Source: UBA4466 sp963925035 (lineage in GTDB: Bacteria > Bacteroidota > Bacteroidia > Flavobacteriales_D > Crocinitomicaceae). From it: 64,000 bases of DNA. The notes beneath the pieces are model-generated. The model did not search any database, had not been told where the DNA came from, and saw only the letters and a program-made list of their open reading frames with translations. A program made the translations under genes and the position numbers. Positions 34,397 through 44,114 of the stretch are shown here, piece after piece. Location of the stretch: NCBI GenBank assembly GCA_963925035.1, contig CAWUSK010000031.1, positions 7,947-71,946 on the forward strand, read 5' to 3'. Positions within the stretch are counted from its first letter, which is position 1; the number at the start of each line of letters is the position of its first letter.

Positions 34397-35680
34397 ATGA
34401 GTGAAACAGCAAAAATAGAATTGGGAGGGCAAACGTATGAGCTTCCAGTTATCGAAGGGACAGAAAACGAAAAAGCAATTGACATTTCAAAGCTGAGAGA
34501 TTTATCTGGATACATTACGATAGACAGAGGATATAAAAATACCGGAGCCTGCATGAGCGCTATCACTTATCTTGATGGTGAAAATGGAATCCTACGTTAC
34601 AGAGGATACTCTATTGAACAATTGGCAGAAAAATCAACGTTTTTAGAAGTTTCCTACCTAACTATTTTTGGTGAGTTGCCAACTGCAGCTCAGTTAACCA
34701 AATTCGAAAATGATATTCGCAAATACACATTAGTGAATGAAGAAATGAAAAACATCATTGATGGTTTTCCAAGAACTGCTCACCCAATGGGCGTTTTATC
34801 TTCGTTGACAAGTGCTTTAACTGCTTTTAATCCTAAAGCTGTTAATGTTGATAATGAAAAAGAAATGTACGAAGCAATTTGTAAAACAATGGCAAAATTC
34901 TTAGTCATTGCTACATGGACGTACAGAAAAACAATGGGATACCCATTGAATTATTATGACAACACACAAGGATACGTAGACAACTTCTTGCGCTTGATGT
35001 TTGAAACGCCTTCAGAACCTTATAAAATTGACACTAAAATTTCTAGTGCATTGGATAAATTATTCATTCTTCACGCTGATCACGAGCAAAACTGTTCAAC
35101 TTCAACTGTAAGAATGGTAGGTTCATCTCACGCTGGATTATTCGCATCTATTTCTTCTGGTGTTTCTGCACTTTGGGGACCACTTCACGGTGGAGCAAAT
35201 CAAGCTGTATTAGAAATGCTTGAAGCGATTAAAAATGATGGTGGTGACGTTGAGAAGTATGTTTTAAAAGCAAAAGACAAAGACGATTCTTTCCGTTTGA
35301 TGGGATTTGGACATAGAGTTTATAAAAACTTTGATCCTCGAGCTAGAATCATCAAAAAAGCTGCTGATGATGTACTTGAAACATTAGGCGTTGATGATCC
35401 GATTTTAGACATCGCTAAAAAATTAGAAAAAGTTGCTTTGGAGGATGAATACTTCAAATCAAGAAACTTATATCCAAACGTAGATTTCTATTCTGGAATT
35501 ATTTACCGAGCACTTGGTATTCCAGTTGATATGTTTACAGTAATGTTCGCTATTGGACGTTTACCAGGTTGGATTGGTCAATGGAAAGAAATGAGAGCAA
35601 ACAACGAACCTATCGGGAGACCTCGTCAAGTATATACTGGAGAAAACGAAAGAAATTACGTTGAGATTTCAAAAAGATAA
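34397..35680 (+). CDS. gltA: Citrate synthase
   Basis: 427 aa, condenses oxaloacetate and acetyl-CoA. Length and the N-terminal extension (KIELGGQTYELPVIEGTENE) fit the hexameric type II enzyme of Gram-negative bacteria, usually inhibited by NADH. Active-site strings: LHADHEQNCSTSTVRMVGSS, GFGHRVYKNFDPRA, and the Asp in PVDMFTVMFAIGR. A TACTTTAG -7-like box at 34381-34388 is close to the ATG. A terminator follows. Confidence 0.97.
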   Translation: MSETAKIELGGQTYELPVIEGTENEKAIDISKLRDLSGYITIDRGYKNTGACMSAITYLDGENGILRYRGYSIEQLAEKSTFLEVSYLTIFGELPTAAQLTKFENDIRKYTLVNEEMKNIIDGFPRTAHPMGVLSSLTSALTAFNPKAVNVDNEKEMYEAICKTMAKFLVIATWTYRKTMGYPLNYYDNTQGYVDNFLRLMFETPSEPYKIDTKISSALDKLFILHADHEQNCSTSTVRMVGSSHAGLFASISSGVSALWGPLHGGANQAVLEMLEAIKNDGGDVEKYVLKAKDKDDSFRLMGFGHRVYKNFDPRARIIKKAADDVLETLGVDDPILDIAKKLEKVALEDEYFKSRNLYPNVDFYSGIIYRALGIPVDMFTVMFAIGRLPGWIGQWKEMRANNEPIGRPRQVYTGENERNYVEISKR

Positions 35681-35704
35681 TCTACAACTGTAGAACACAA
35701 AAAA

Positions 35705-35733
35705 GCCTGTTAGAAAATCTAACAGGCTTTTTT
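35705..35733. terminator. Bidirectional terminator between gltA and the methyltransferase gene
   Basis: Ten-base-pair stem GCCTGTTAGA (35705-35714) and TCTAACAGGC (35718-35727), loop AAA, T6 after it and an A run before it. It serves both convergent genes. Confidence 0.9.
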
Positions 35734-35754
35734 ATTTGATTAAAAAGAAGCTGT

Positions 35755-36936
35755 TTAATTTTCCTCTCCTTGTTCAATACTATATTCTCCTTGCTCAGAT
35801 TCTGGGTTATTCATATACTTCCCTTTCTTCGAACCTTCATAGATAGAATATTTTCGGAATGAACATTCTAAATCTCCATTGTACATCTTAATTTTTCTTT
35901 CTGGACGTAATCCCACAAATTTGAATGCATCCATATTCGATGATAAAAGCCAACAATCAAAACCTTTCATGTCAGTTTTCATCCAATCTCCTATTTGACC
36001 ATATAATTCTTCAATCTCCTCTCCCATTCTTTCTCCATATGGTGGATTTGACACCATAATTCCTGGAGCCGTCAATTCTTTTATTTCAGTAAAAGGCTTA
36101 ACTTCCGTCTTAACAAATCGACCTATTGACAATCCTCGTAGATTTCTACGCGTTTTTGTAACCATTTCATCGCTGATATCAGAACCAAGAATTTCACATG
36201 GTAATGAAGTCAATCGTGTATTTACTTCCGCTCGAATTGACTCCCATAATTCAGAATCAAATCCTTCAAAGTTTTTAAATGCATAATGCTGACGTTCCAT
36301 CATTGAAGGAATATTGGCCGCAAGTAACGCTGCTTCAATTAAAATGGTTCCAGAACCACAAAATGGATCTACAAACGTTGATTTTCTATCCCAACCCGAC
36401 ATTCGTATTAATCCTGCTGCAACCACTTCGTTCAATGGTGCAATTCCTATTTCCTCTCTATAACCTCTTTGAAACAAAGGTGCTCCACTCGTGTTCAAAG
36501 AAATTGTTACTACATCTTTATTGATATAAACGTCAAACATCACCTGAGGTGCCTTAACATTAACATCAGGACGATCATTCATTTTGTTTCTGAACGTATC
36601 TGCAATTGCGTCTTTAACTACAAAGAAAGGATATTGAGTATGATTGAACATGTCCGAAAATACAGCGCCTTTAATTGCAAACGTCTTGTCTATCGAAAAA
36701 TACTTTGTCCAATCAATTTTCATACATTGATTGTACAAGTCATCTTCGTTTCTAATTTTAAACACCTTTACCTCTACTAAAATCGAAATAGCACAGCGTA
36801 AATGTAGATTTAAATAATACACATCACGCCAAGTTCCTTTTAGTTGTACAGCGCGATTCAATCGATCTGTTTTTGAATATCCTAACTCATTTAGCTCTTC
36901 AACTAAAACATCTTCTAACCCAAAAATGGTTTTCAC
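35755..36936 (-). CDS. THUMP-domain class I SAM-dependent RNA methyltransferase (RlmL-like)
   Basis: About 393 aa. An N-terminal ferredoxin-like/THUMP region (KTIFGLEDVLVEELNELGY) is followed by an UPF0020 methyltransferase domain with FVDPFCGSGTILIEAALLA and the catalytic VSNPPYGERMG. It probably makes m2G in 23S rRNA, like the N-terminal half of RlmL. The frame is open to an ATG at 37056, but family members begin close to the KTIFG motif. I therefore use the GTG at 36936; TTG at 36975 is an alternative. Longer starts would run into the divergent patatin gene. The C-terminal tail is Glu-rich. Confidence 0.88.
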   Translation of the reverse strand: MKTIFGLEDVLVEELNELGYSKTDRLNRAVQLKGTWRDVYYLNLHLRCAISILVEVKVFKIRNEDDLYNQCMKIDWTKYFSIDKTFAIKGAVFSDMFNHTQYPFFVVKDAIADTFRNKMNDRPDVNVKAPQVMFDVYINKDVVTISLNTSGAPLFQRGYREEIGIAPLNEVVAAGLIRMSGWDRKSTFVDPFCGSGTILIEAALLAANIPSMMERQHYAFKNFEGFDSELWESIRAEVNTRLTSLPCEILGSDISDEMVTKTRRNLRGLSIGRFVKTEVKPFTEIKELTAPGIMVSNPPYGERMGEEIEELYGQIGDWMKTDMKGFDCWLLSSNMDAFKFVGLRPERKIKMYNGDLECSFRKYSIYEGSKKGKYMNNPESEQGEYSIEQGEEN

Positions 36937-36984
36937 CGTTATTGTTAGTAATTTACTACTCGCTTCTTCTTTCAAAATATCTAT

Positions 36985-36992
36985 TAATTTTG
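36985..36992 (+). promoter_or_regulatory. -7 box of the patatin-barrel gene
   Basis: TAATTTTG, full match to TAnnTTTG, 15 bases before the TTG at 37008. It lies inside the longest possible frame of the divergent methyltransferase gene, and so helps to limit both starts. Confidence 0.45.
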
Positions 36993-37007
36993 TACAAAAG
37001 AACAAAT

Positions 37008-39296
37008 TTGAAGGCAAACCAACTATATCTATTCCTTTTTTGTTTCGTAATTCCATATACGGGAACTACGCAAGAACGAATCGGGCTCGTATTGAGTGGT
37101 GGCGGCGCAACCGGATTTGCCCATATTGGAGTACTTAAAGCGCTTGAGGAAAATGATATCCCAATCGACTATATTACTGGTACATCGGCTGGGGCGCTTG
37201 TAGGAAGTATGTACGCTGCTGGTTATAGTCCCGAAGAAATTGAAGCTTTTGTTCTCGGTGCAGATTTTCAATTGATGGTAAACGGTGAAGTGCAACCGAA
37301 TCAACGTTTTATTTTTCGAGAAACTGATTCCGACGCAAGTTTTTTTAACCTCAATTTTAAAATTGGTGCCAAAATAAAAAAACTACTTCCTACAAATTTT
37401 ACATCCTCCACACTACTCGATTATCAAATGTTGAAGATTCTTGGAACCGTTTCTGCTTCAAATGGAGATGATTTTGATAATTTGTTTGTGCCATTTAGAT
37501 GTGTTGCTTCTGACGTTGCTAACAAAAAAAGTGTTGTTTTAAAAGATGGACACCTTAACGAAGCTGTGCGCGCTTCAATGTCATATCCGTTTTATTTTAA
37601 ACCAATAAAAATAAACGATATCCTACTTTTTGATGGTGGCTTATACAACAACTTCCCTGCAGACGTGATGTACGAATCCTTTAGTCCCGATTTTATTATC
37701 GGTAGTAATGTATCATTCAATGCCGATTTACCAGACCCTGACGACATAATTAGTCAACTGACAAATATGTTAGTTAGTTACTCTGACTACAATCTACCTT
37801 GCGATTATGGCTTAATAATTGAACCCAAAACTAATGTTTCAACATTTGATTTTAAGGATGTAAAAGATGCCATTGATGACGGATATCGTGCAGCCCTATT
37901 AAAAATAGATTCACTAAAAATTCATTTTCAACGACGAAGTAATAAAGCAGATTTGACAGAAAGGAGAAGAGTCTTTAAGGAGCAAACACAACCAATTAAA
38001 GTCACTTCAATCAAAACATTTTCTGATAAAAAAGGTGTTGATTATTCAGGTAGATCGATAATAAGAAGAAGAAGAAAAACGGAAATCATTTCTGAAAGCC
38101 AACTTGAAAAGCGTTATTTCAGATTAAATGCTGTACCCCAGATAGACTTTTTATACCCGTCCCTTGATTTAAAATCTGATAGTTCGTACAACCTTAATTT
38201 GCAAATTCGAAAAGCAAAAGAGTTCACACTTGAATTAGGTGGGCACTTTTCGTCGAGACCTGTTACAACTGGTTATTTTGGACTTTCTTTCCAGACCGCT
38301 GGGAAAATAATGACTCGGACAAAAATTGACGGATACTTCGGTAAGTTTTATGGAGCAGGTAAGGCAAAGTTCACAATTGAAGTACCTTCTATTTACCCCG
38401 TTTCTGTGAGCGCATATTTTACTGTAAACAGATGGGATTATTTCAAAAGTTTCGCAACATTTTTTGAAGAAGTTAAGCCGTCATTTCTAGTCCAAAACGA
38501 AATGTACACGGGTTTGCAAATTGACCATCCAGTTGGTAATACCATTAAAAGTAGCTTTGATGCTCGATGGTTTGAGTTAAAAGACGAATACTATCAAGAC
38601 GAAAACTTTACCAATCAAGACACTTCAGACATTACATTGTTTTACGGCGGAGCTGTACGTTGGAGTTTCATGCAAAACACCCTGAATCGAATTCAATTTG
38701 CGTCCAGTGGACACTTGGTTAAATTCAGTGCTCGCTATATTTTCGGGACAGAACATAGCAAATCAGGTAGTACTGGCGAGGTTCCTTACGACTTCCACAA
38801 AAAACACTCTTGGATTAATTTAGGTTTAGACTATCAAACTTTTATTGTTGACAATAAGATTTTCCATCTTGGACTTCAAGGTCAAGCGGTTTATAACAAT
38901 CATCCATTGTTTGCAAATTACACGGCAACTTTGCTCTCGATGTCAGAGTCATCCTTGGTAATAGATGCCCGAACCTACTTTCTTCCGGAATATAGATCGC
39001 CACAATTTGTTTCTGGTGGATTTAACGCTATTTTTTCAATCCGAAAGGATGTCGACTTTAGAGTTGATGCTTTTGTTTATCAACCGTTCATCCAAGTAAC
39101 CGAAAACACAGACGGCACATTACAACTATCAAAACTGTTTAAAGGTGGAACTTACATGGCATCTTCTTCCATTATTTACCACAGTTTGGTTGGACCACTT
39201 CGATTGACATTGAATTACTTCCCAGAACAATCTAGACCACTAGCACTCCAGTTTAGTTTTGGTTATGTTCTTTTCAACGAACGTGCAATTCGATAA
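37008..39296 (+). CDS. Patatin-like phospholipase fused to an outer-membrane barrel (PlpD-like)
   Basis: 762 aa from the TTG at 37008, which gives a clean signal peptide (KANQLYLFLFCFVIPYTG). The frame is open to 36873, with no signal peptide there. Patatin domain at ~30-330: oxyanion loop SGGGATGFAH, nucleophile GTSAG, and the Asp of the Ser-Asp dyad in FDGGLYNNFP. The region ~400-470 (RYFRLNAVPQ … KEFTLELGGHFSSRP) looks like a POTRA-type linker, followed by beta strands to the end (LALQFSFGYVLF), i.e. a BamA-like barrel. This is the type Vd autotransporter plan of PlpD/FplA. The phospholipase would face the surface or the periplasm. Confidence 0.87.
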   Translation: MKANQLYLFLFCFVIPYTGTTQERIGLVLSGGGATGFAHIGVLKALEENDIPIDYITGTSAGALVGSMYAAGYSPEEIEAFVLGADFQLMVNGEVQPNQRFIFRETDSDASFFNLNFKIGAKIKKLLPTNFTSSTLLDYQMLKILGTVSASNGDDFDNLFVPFRCVASDVANKKSVVLKDGHLNEAVRASMSYPFYFKPIKINDILLFDGGLYNNFPADVMYESFSPDFIIGSNVSFNADLPDPDDIISQLTNMLVSYSDYNLPCDYGLIIEPKTNVSTFDFKDVKDAIDDGYRAALLKIDSLKIHFQRRSNKADLTERRRVFKEQTQPIKVTSIKTFSDKKGVDYSGRSIIRRRRKTEIISESQLEKRYFRLNAVPQIDFLYPSLDLKSDSSYNLNLQIRKAKEFTLELGGHFSSRPVTTGYFGLSFQTAGKIMTRTKIDGYFGKFYGAGKAKFTIEVPSIYPVSVSAYFTVNRWDYFKSFATFFEEVKPSFLVQNEMYTGLQIDHPVGNTIKSSFDARWFELKDEYYQDENFTNQDTSDITLFYGGAVRWSFMQNTLNRIQFASSGHLVKFSARYIFGTEHSKSGSTGEVPYDFHKKHSWINLGLDYQTFIVDNKIFHLGLQGQAVYNNHPLFANYTATLLSMSESSLVIDARTYFLPEYRSPQFVSGGFNAIFSIRKDVDFRVDAFVYQPFIQVTENTDGTLQLSKLFKGGTYMASSSIIYHSLVGPLRLTLNYFPEQSRPLALQFSFGYVLFNERAIR

Positions 39297-39327
39297 GGAT
39301 TTATTTATCTTTACAGATAATTTGTTT

Positions 39328-40395
39328 ATGGAAAAAATAATTTGTGGAATACAACAAATGGGCATTGGTGTTCCAGATGTACAAGAAATTTGGAAGTGGT
39401 ATCGAAAATTTTTCGGTATAGATATTCGTGTTTTTGAAGATGCTGCAGAAGCACCATTAATGACAATATACACTGGAGGAAAAGTACAATCGCGCACAGC
39501 ATCACTTGCACTAAGTATGGAAAGTGGTGGTGGATTTGAAATCTGGCAATACACTTCGCGAAACACAGAAAAAGCAGTATTTGATATTCAATTGGGAGAT
39601 TACGGATTGTATTCTTGTCGCATTAAATCGAGAAACGTTCAAAAAACATTTGCTTATTTCAAAGAAAATGGAGCCAAAATTATTGGTGAATTAAGTAAAA
39701 CTCCAACTGGAGAATATACGTTTTTCGTAGAAGATCCAAACGGAAATATATTCAATATTGTAGAGGGTTCAGGATGGTTTAAAGACACTAAACATCCTTC
39801 ATGTTGCGGCGCAGTAGCTGGTACAATGATTGGTGTAAGTAACATTGAGAAATCACTGACCTTGTATCAAGACATCTTAGGATACGAAACGATCGAATAT
39901 GATGAAACAGGTGTTTTTGAAGACTTAAAAGGTTTACCTCAAGGAGGTAAACAAGTACGTAGAGTTCTACTCTCTCATAAAAACGAACGCAGAGGTCCAT
40001 TTGCAAAATTATTAGGTCCAACACGAATCGAATTAGTTCAATCACTGGAAAGAACTGATTGCCGTAAAATATTTGAAAATAGATTTTGGGGTGATTGGGG
40101 GTTCATTCACTTATGCTTTGACATTCAAGGAATGGATGTTCTTCAAAAAGAATGTAAAGAAAAAGGATTTCCTTTTACAGTTGATAGTTCCAATACCTTC
40201 GATATGGGAGAAGCTGGCGGCAGATTTTCTTACATCGAAGACCCAGATGGAACTTGGATTGAGTTTGTAGAAACACATAAAGTTCCAATTATGAAAAAGT
40301 TAGGTTGGTACATTCATTTACAAAAAAGAGAACCAGGAAAACATCTACCAACGTTTATCTTGAAAGCAATGGGGATGAATAAGGTTAAAGATTAG
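39328..40395 (+). CDS. Two-domain VOC-family protein
   Basis: 355 aa from the ATG at 39328; the frame opens at 39259, inside the previous gene. Two vicinal-oxygen-chelate (glyoxalase/bleomycin-resistance) modules: residues ~5-155 (MGIGVPDVQEIWKWYRKFFG … FFVEDPNGNIFNIVEG) and ~165-330 (GTMIGVSNIEKSLTLYQDIL … SYIEDPDGTWIEFVETHKV). The fold supports metal-dependent dioxygenases, lyases or isomerases; the reaction is unknown. It does not show the C-terminal signature of 4-hydroxyphenylpyruvate dioxygenase. A TATCTTTA box at 39306-39313 may be its promoter. Confidence 0.85.
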   Translation: MEKIICGIQQMGIGVPDVQEIWKWYRKFFGIDIRVFEDAAEAPLMTIYTGGKVQSRTASLALSMESGGGFEIWQYTSRNTEKAVFDIQLGDYGLYSCRIKSRNVQKTFAYFKENGAKIIGELSKTPTGEYTFFVEDPNGNIFNIVEGSGWFKDTKHPSCCGAVAGTMIGVSNIEKSLTLYQDILGYETIEYDETGVFEDLKGLPQGGKQVRRVLLSHKNERRGPFAKLLGPTRIELVQSLERTDCRKIFENRFWGDWGFIHLCFDIQGMDVLQKECKEKGFPFTVDSSNTFDMGEAGGRFSYIEDPDGTWIEFVETHKVPIMKKLGWYIHLQKREPGKHLPTFILKAMGMNKVKD

Positions 40396-40456
40396 CCATT
40401 TAGTTAAATGTAATGACTGTTGATTTATTTGTAAATAGATTAACAACATATTTTAG

Positions 40457-40464
40457 TACTTTTG
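40457..40464 (+). promoter_or_regulatory. -7 box of the lipoprotein gene at 40482
   Basis: TACTTTTG, full consensus match, 17 bases before the ATG at 40482. TTG at 40429-40431 is a possible, rather distant -33. It lies inside the longer open frame that begins at 40413, which it argues against. Confidence 0.45.
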
Positions 40465-40481
40465 GAGAATACTTTAGGAAA

Positions 40482-41591
40482 ATGAAAAAAATACATCTCG
40501 CATTAATCGCCATAATTGGTTTAGTTTCTCTTCAATCATGTAAAGATGACATTGAAATCACTGGTGAATTTGTAGAAACAGCAGTTGTATTTGGGCTTTT
40601 AGATCAAGCTGATTCATTACAATTTATAAAAATTACCCGTGCTTTTATAGGCCCTGGTAATGCATTTGATATTGCTCAAATTCCAGATTCTAATTATTTT
40701 AATTCTGTAACTGGAACTGTAACAGAGCTTTCAACTGGAAGAAAGTTTACTTTAAGAGATACCATCGTTCTAAATAAAGATGTAAACGGTTTATTTTATG
40801 CGCCTGAGCAGAAATTATACTATTTCGACAATACGCATATCACTTCTACAAATACAACTGGAGCACCTTTAGATGAAGCTTCAAAATTTAGATTGGACCT
40901 CAACATTAACAATGGTCTTTTCAGTGTAACTGGAGAAACAGAATTAATAACTGGCCTTTCTTCTAACATAAGCGGTCAAACACAACCTTATAAGTTTGTT
41001 GACAATCAAGATCAATTCAAATCTACGACTATCACTGTAAACCAATCTGGAACAGGAAATCATTTAGCTCATCGATTGAATACAACAGTTGAAATTAATA
41101 TTGAAGAATTTCAAGGAGCCACTGCGACCCCTAAAAAGTTCATGTGGAATTTAGGTGATTCTGAAACATCCAGTACAACAGTCGTTTTCACTGCACCTGG
41201 AAGTACTTTTTATGAATTGATGAAATCAAATTGCACAAATAATTCTGCAATTACTAAACGTAGATTGATTTCAATGAACACGATCATTACTGGTGGCTCA
41301 GAGGTTCTTAATCGTTACATTGCATCAACTAAACCAACATCTGGACTAGCACAAAGTAAACCTGTTTATACAAATCTTGAAGCCTCTGATGGACATCCTG
41401 TTGTTGGAATATTCTCTGCTCGAAATACTATTCGCATTGACAAAGTATTTTATGATCCAACTGCATCTGGATTCGTAAGATGTCTGGATAAAATCAGTAC
41501 TTCAAAATTATGTCAAGGAAGCGTTACTGGTCCATTATTATTCTGTAGCCAACATACTGCTGATTCAGCAGAGCCTTGGTTTTGTCCTTGA
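40482..41591 (+). CDS. Lipoprotein of unknown function
   Basis: 369 aa. Signal MKKIHLALIAIIGLVSLQSC with lipobox Cys at residue 20. The following CKDDIEITGEF and the beta-rich, Thr/Ser-rich body with four further Cys near the C-terminus (CLDKISTSKLC … LLFCSQHTADSAEPWFC) suggest a disulfide-stabilised beta protein on the outer membrane. I cannot name a family with confidence; DUF4249 is the nearest in layout but not a convincing match. The frame opens at 40413, but the -7 box at 40457 and the lipobox choose 40482. Confidence 0.7.
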   Translation: MKKIHLALIAIIGLVSLQSCKDDIEITGEFVETAVVFGLLDQADSLQFIKITRAFIGPGNAFDIAQIPDSNYFNSVTGTVTELSTGRKFTLRDTIVLNKDVNGLFYAPEQKLYYFDNTHITSTNTTGAPLDEASKFRLDLNINNGLFSVTGETELITGLSSNISGQTQPYKFVDNQDQFKSTTITVNQSGTGNHLAHRLNTTVEINIEEFQGATATPKKFMWNLGDSETSSTTVVFTAPGSTFYELMKSNCTNNSAITKRRLISMNTIITGGSEVLNRYIASTKPTSGLAQSKPVYTNLEASDGHPVVGIFSARNTIRIDKVFYDPTASGFVRCLDKISTSKLCQGSVTGPLLFCSQHTADSAEPWFCP

Positions 41592-41630
41592 TATTGCTCT
41601 AGTTTTTCTTTTTGTTACTAACTTTAGCGT

Positions 41631-44114
41631 ATGCCTGAAAGGAAAACGCTTTTTGTAGATGTCATTTTACCTGTTCCAATTCATAGGGAGTTCACTTATC
41701 GTGTGCCATTCGAATTGAACGAACAAGTTTTTGCTGGCGCACGCGTCATTGTACCTTTTGGAAAATCTAAATTAATTACTGGAATTATCACCGATATTCA
41801 CGAGCGAATTCCAGACCAATATCAGACAAAATACATCGAACATTTATTGGATGATCAACCAATCATTACTCCAATTCAATATAATTTCTGGAAATGGATT
41901 TCAAATTATTACATGGCGCCAATTGGTGATGTGATGAATGCTTCTCTTCCATCTAATTTTAAACTGGCAAGTGAAACAAAAATCGTTTTGCATCCGGATT
42001 ATTCCATCGACCTAAAGTTTCTTACCGAGCGCGAACAAGAAATTGTATTGGCCTTGGAAATGAGAGAAGTATTAGACTTAAAAGAAATTTCTGAGTTGGT
42101 GGGAATTAAAACTATCCAACCAATAATAAAACAACTGATCGACAAAAAGGCTGTACTTTCATTGGAAGAATTAAACGATAAGTTCACCCCAAAAACCGCA
42201 GTTTTTATTGAAATGACTCCTGTCTTTTTACGTGAAGAGCATCTGAATAATTACATTCAATCCATCGAACAGAAAAAAAGTAAAGAAAAGCAATTGGAGG
42301 CCCTGTTGTCTGTTCTTCAATATGGTAATTACAATAATGAATCATTAACTCCAATTCTTCGAAAGGACTTAGTTGATAAAGGAATCTCGCTGTCTTCTTT
42401 AAATTCATTGGAAAAGAAGGGTGTTATATTTCAAATCAAACGAGAGATTACACGCTTGAATTCTATTTCGGAGGAAGATCAACAATTTAAACCCTTATCA
42501 GCGTCGCAAGATACAGCATTGAATGAAATTCATGATTCATTTGAAAAAGACAAAGTTGTACTATTGCATGGTGTGACCGGATCGGGGAAAACTGAAGTTT
42601 ACGTTCAATTGATCCAAGAGAGCCTCGATTTAGGAAAGCAAATTTTATTTCTCTTACCTGAAATCGCATTAACAACTCAATTAATTCAGCGATTATCCGC
42701 CTACTTCGGTGAACAAATTGGAGTTTATCACTCTAAATTCAACCAGAATGAGCGCGTTGAAATTTGGAACAATGTATTGAGTAATAATCCTAATAAATAT
42801 AGAATTGTGCTTGGAGCTCGTTCCTCTATCTTCTTACCTTATCAAGATTTAGGATTAATTATTGTGGACGAAGAACATGAATCTAGCTTTAAACAATATG
42901 ATCCTTCTCCACGGTACAACGCAAGAGATTGTGCCATTGTACTTGGCGCGATGCACAAGGCACATGTACTTTTAGGCTCTGCGACACCTTCTTTGGAAAG
43001 CTTTCAAAATGCAAAGACTGGAAAATATTCATTGGTTTCAATGAAAGATCGCTTTGGGAATGTACGCTTACCTGAAATCTTATGCGCTGATGTGCGAAAG
43101 GAACGACGTCAAAAAAGCATGCAATCTCACTTCACTGCGTTCTTAATAGATCATGTGCGTGAAGCATTAAATTTAAAGGAGCAAGTTATTTTATTCCAAA
43201 ACCGCAGAGGATATACACCTTTGTGGATGTGTGAAATCTGTAATTGGACACCAAAATGTAAAAATTGCGATGTCTCTTTAACCTATCACAAACACACGAA
43301 TAGCTTAAAATGTCACTATTGCAGTTTCAATATTCCGCCTGTTGGAAGCTGTGCCGCGTGTGGAAGTAATCGCTTGAATATGTTGGGATTTGGTACGGAA
43401 AAAATTGAAGATGAATTGTCTGTAATGTTTCCTGAAAAAGTCATTAAGCGCCTCGATTTAGACACAACTCGATCCAAAAATGCCTACGCAACTCTATTAA
43501 ATGATTTCGACGATCGGAAAATCGACATTCTAATTGGAACACAAATGGTGACAAAAGGACTTGATTTTGACAACGTCAATTTGGTAGGCGTTTTGGATGC
43601 TGATATGCTCTTGAACAGAACGGATTTCAGGGCTTTTGAACGTTCATTTCAATTAATGACACAAGTTGCCGGTCGATCTGGTAGAAGGGAAAAAAGAGGA
43701 AAAGTGATAATTCAAACTGGCGATCCAGAACATTGGGTCATTCAAAAAGTAATGGAACACGATTTCATTGGTTTTTTCGACAGTGAAATCATTGAACGCG
43801 CAAATTATTTTTATCCTCCTTTCTATAAGATCATAGAAATCACATTAAAACATCGCGATGAAAACGTGCTCAACAAAGGCGCAATGGATTTAGCAGTTAC
43901 TCTAAGAAACATCTTTAAAGAACGAGTGCTTGGACCAGAGTTTCCGGTCGTAAAAAGAATACAAAATTTATTTTTGAAAACCATCACGATTAAGATTGAG
44001 CGCGATGCAAATGATAAAAAAGTAAAGGAACGCATTCACCAATTGGTTGATGAATTTTACTGCGTTCCTATAAACAAATCAATTCGTGTAATAATAGACG
44101 TTGACCCCGCTTAA
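41631..44114 (+). CDS. priA: Primosomal protein N' (replication restart helicase)
   Basis: 827 aa 3'-5' helicase that reloads the replisome at collapsed forks. DNA-binding N-terminal domain (VILPVPIHREFTYRVP), Walker A GVTGSGKTEVY, Walker B DEEHESSFKQ, motif III GSATPSLES, four CxxC pairs (CEICNWTPKCKNC … CHYC … CAAC) binding two zinc ions, and motif VI QVAGRSGR. A -7-like TAACTTTA ends four bases before the ATG. Its stop overlaps the stop of the sigma factor gene on the other strand by four bases. Confidence 0.96.
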   Translation: MPERKTLFVDVILPVPIHREFTYRVPFELNEQVFAGARVIVPFGKSKLITGIITDIHERIPDQYQTKYIEHLLDDQPIITPIQYNFWKWISNYYMAPIGDVMNASLPSNFKLASETKIVLHPDYSIDLKFLTEREQEIVLALEMREVLDLKEISELVGIKTIQPIIKQLIDKKAVLSLEELNDKFTPKTAVFIEMTPVFLREEHLNNYIQSIEQKKSKEKQLEALLSVLQYGNYNNESLTPILRKDLVDKGISLSSLNSLEKKGVIFQIKREITRLNSISEEDQQFKPLSASQDTALNEIHDSFEKDKVVLLHGVTGSGKTEVYVQLIQESLDLGKQILFLLPEIALTTQLIQRLSAYFGEQIGVYHSKFNQNERVEIWNNVLSNNPNKYRIVLGARSSIFLPYQDLGLIIVDEEHESSFKQYDPSPRYNARDCAIVLGAMHKAHVLLGSATPSLESFQNAKTGKYSLVSMKDRFGNVRLPEILCADVRKERRQKSMQSHFTAFLIDHVREALNLKEQVILFQNRRGYTPLWMCEICNWTPKCKNCDVSLTYHKHTNSLKCHYCSFNIPPVGSCAACGSNRLNMLGFGTEKIEDELSVMFPEKVIKRLDLDTTRSKNAYATLLNDFDDRKIDILIGTQMVTKGLDFDNVNLVGVLDADMLLNRTDFRAFERSFQLMTQVAGRSGRREKRGKVIIQTGDPEHWVIQKVMEHDFIGFFDSEIIERANYFYPPFYKIIEITLKHRDENVLNKGAMDLAVTLRNIFKERVLGPEFPVVKRIQNLFLKTITIKIERDANDKKVKERIHQLVDEFYCVPINKSIRVIIDVDPA

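Noticed and set aside
39328..40395. 4-hydroxyphenylpyruvate dioxygenase
   Set aside because: Two VOC modules fit, but the C-terminal iron-ligand signature and tail of that enzyme are not visible, and no tyrosine degradation genes are near.
40482..41591. DUF4249 assignment for the lipoprotein
   Set aside because: Similar lipobox and beta-rich layout, but the family's characteristic strings are not clear enough to name it.
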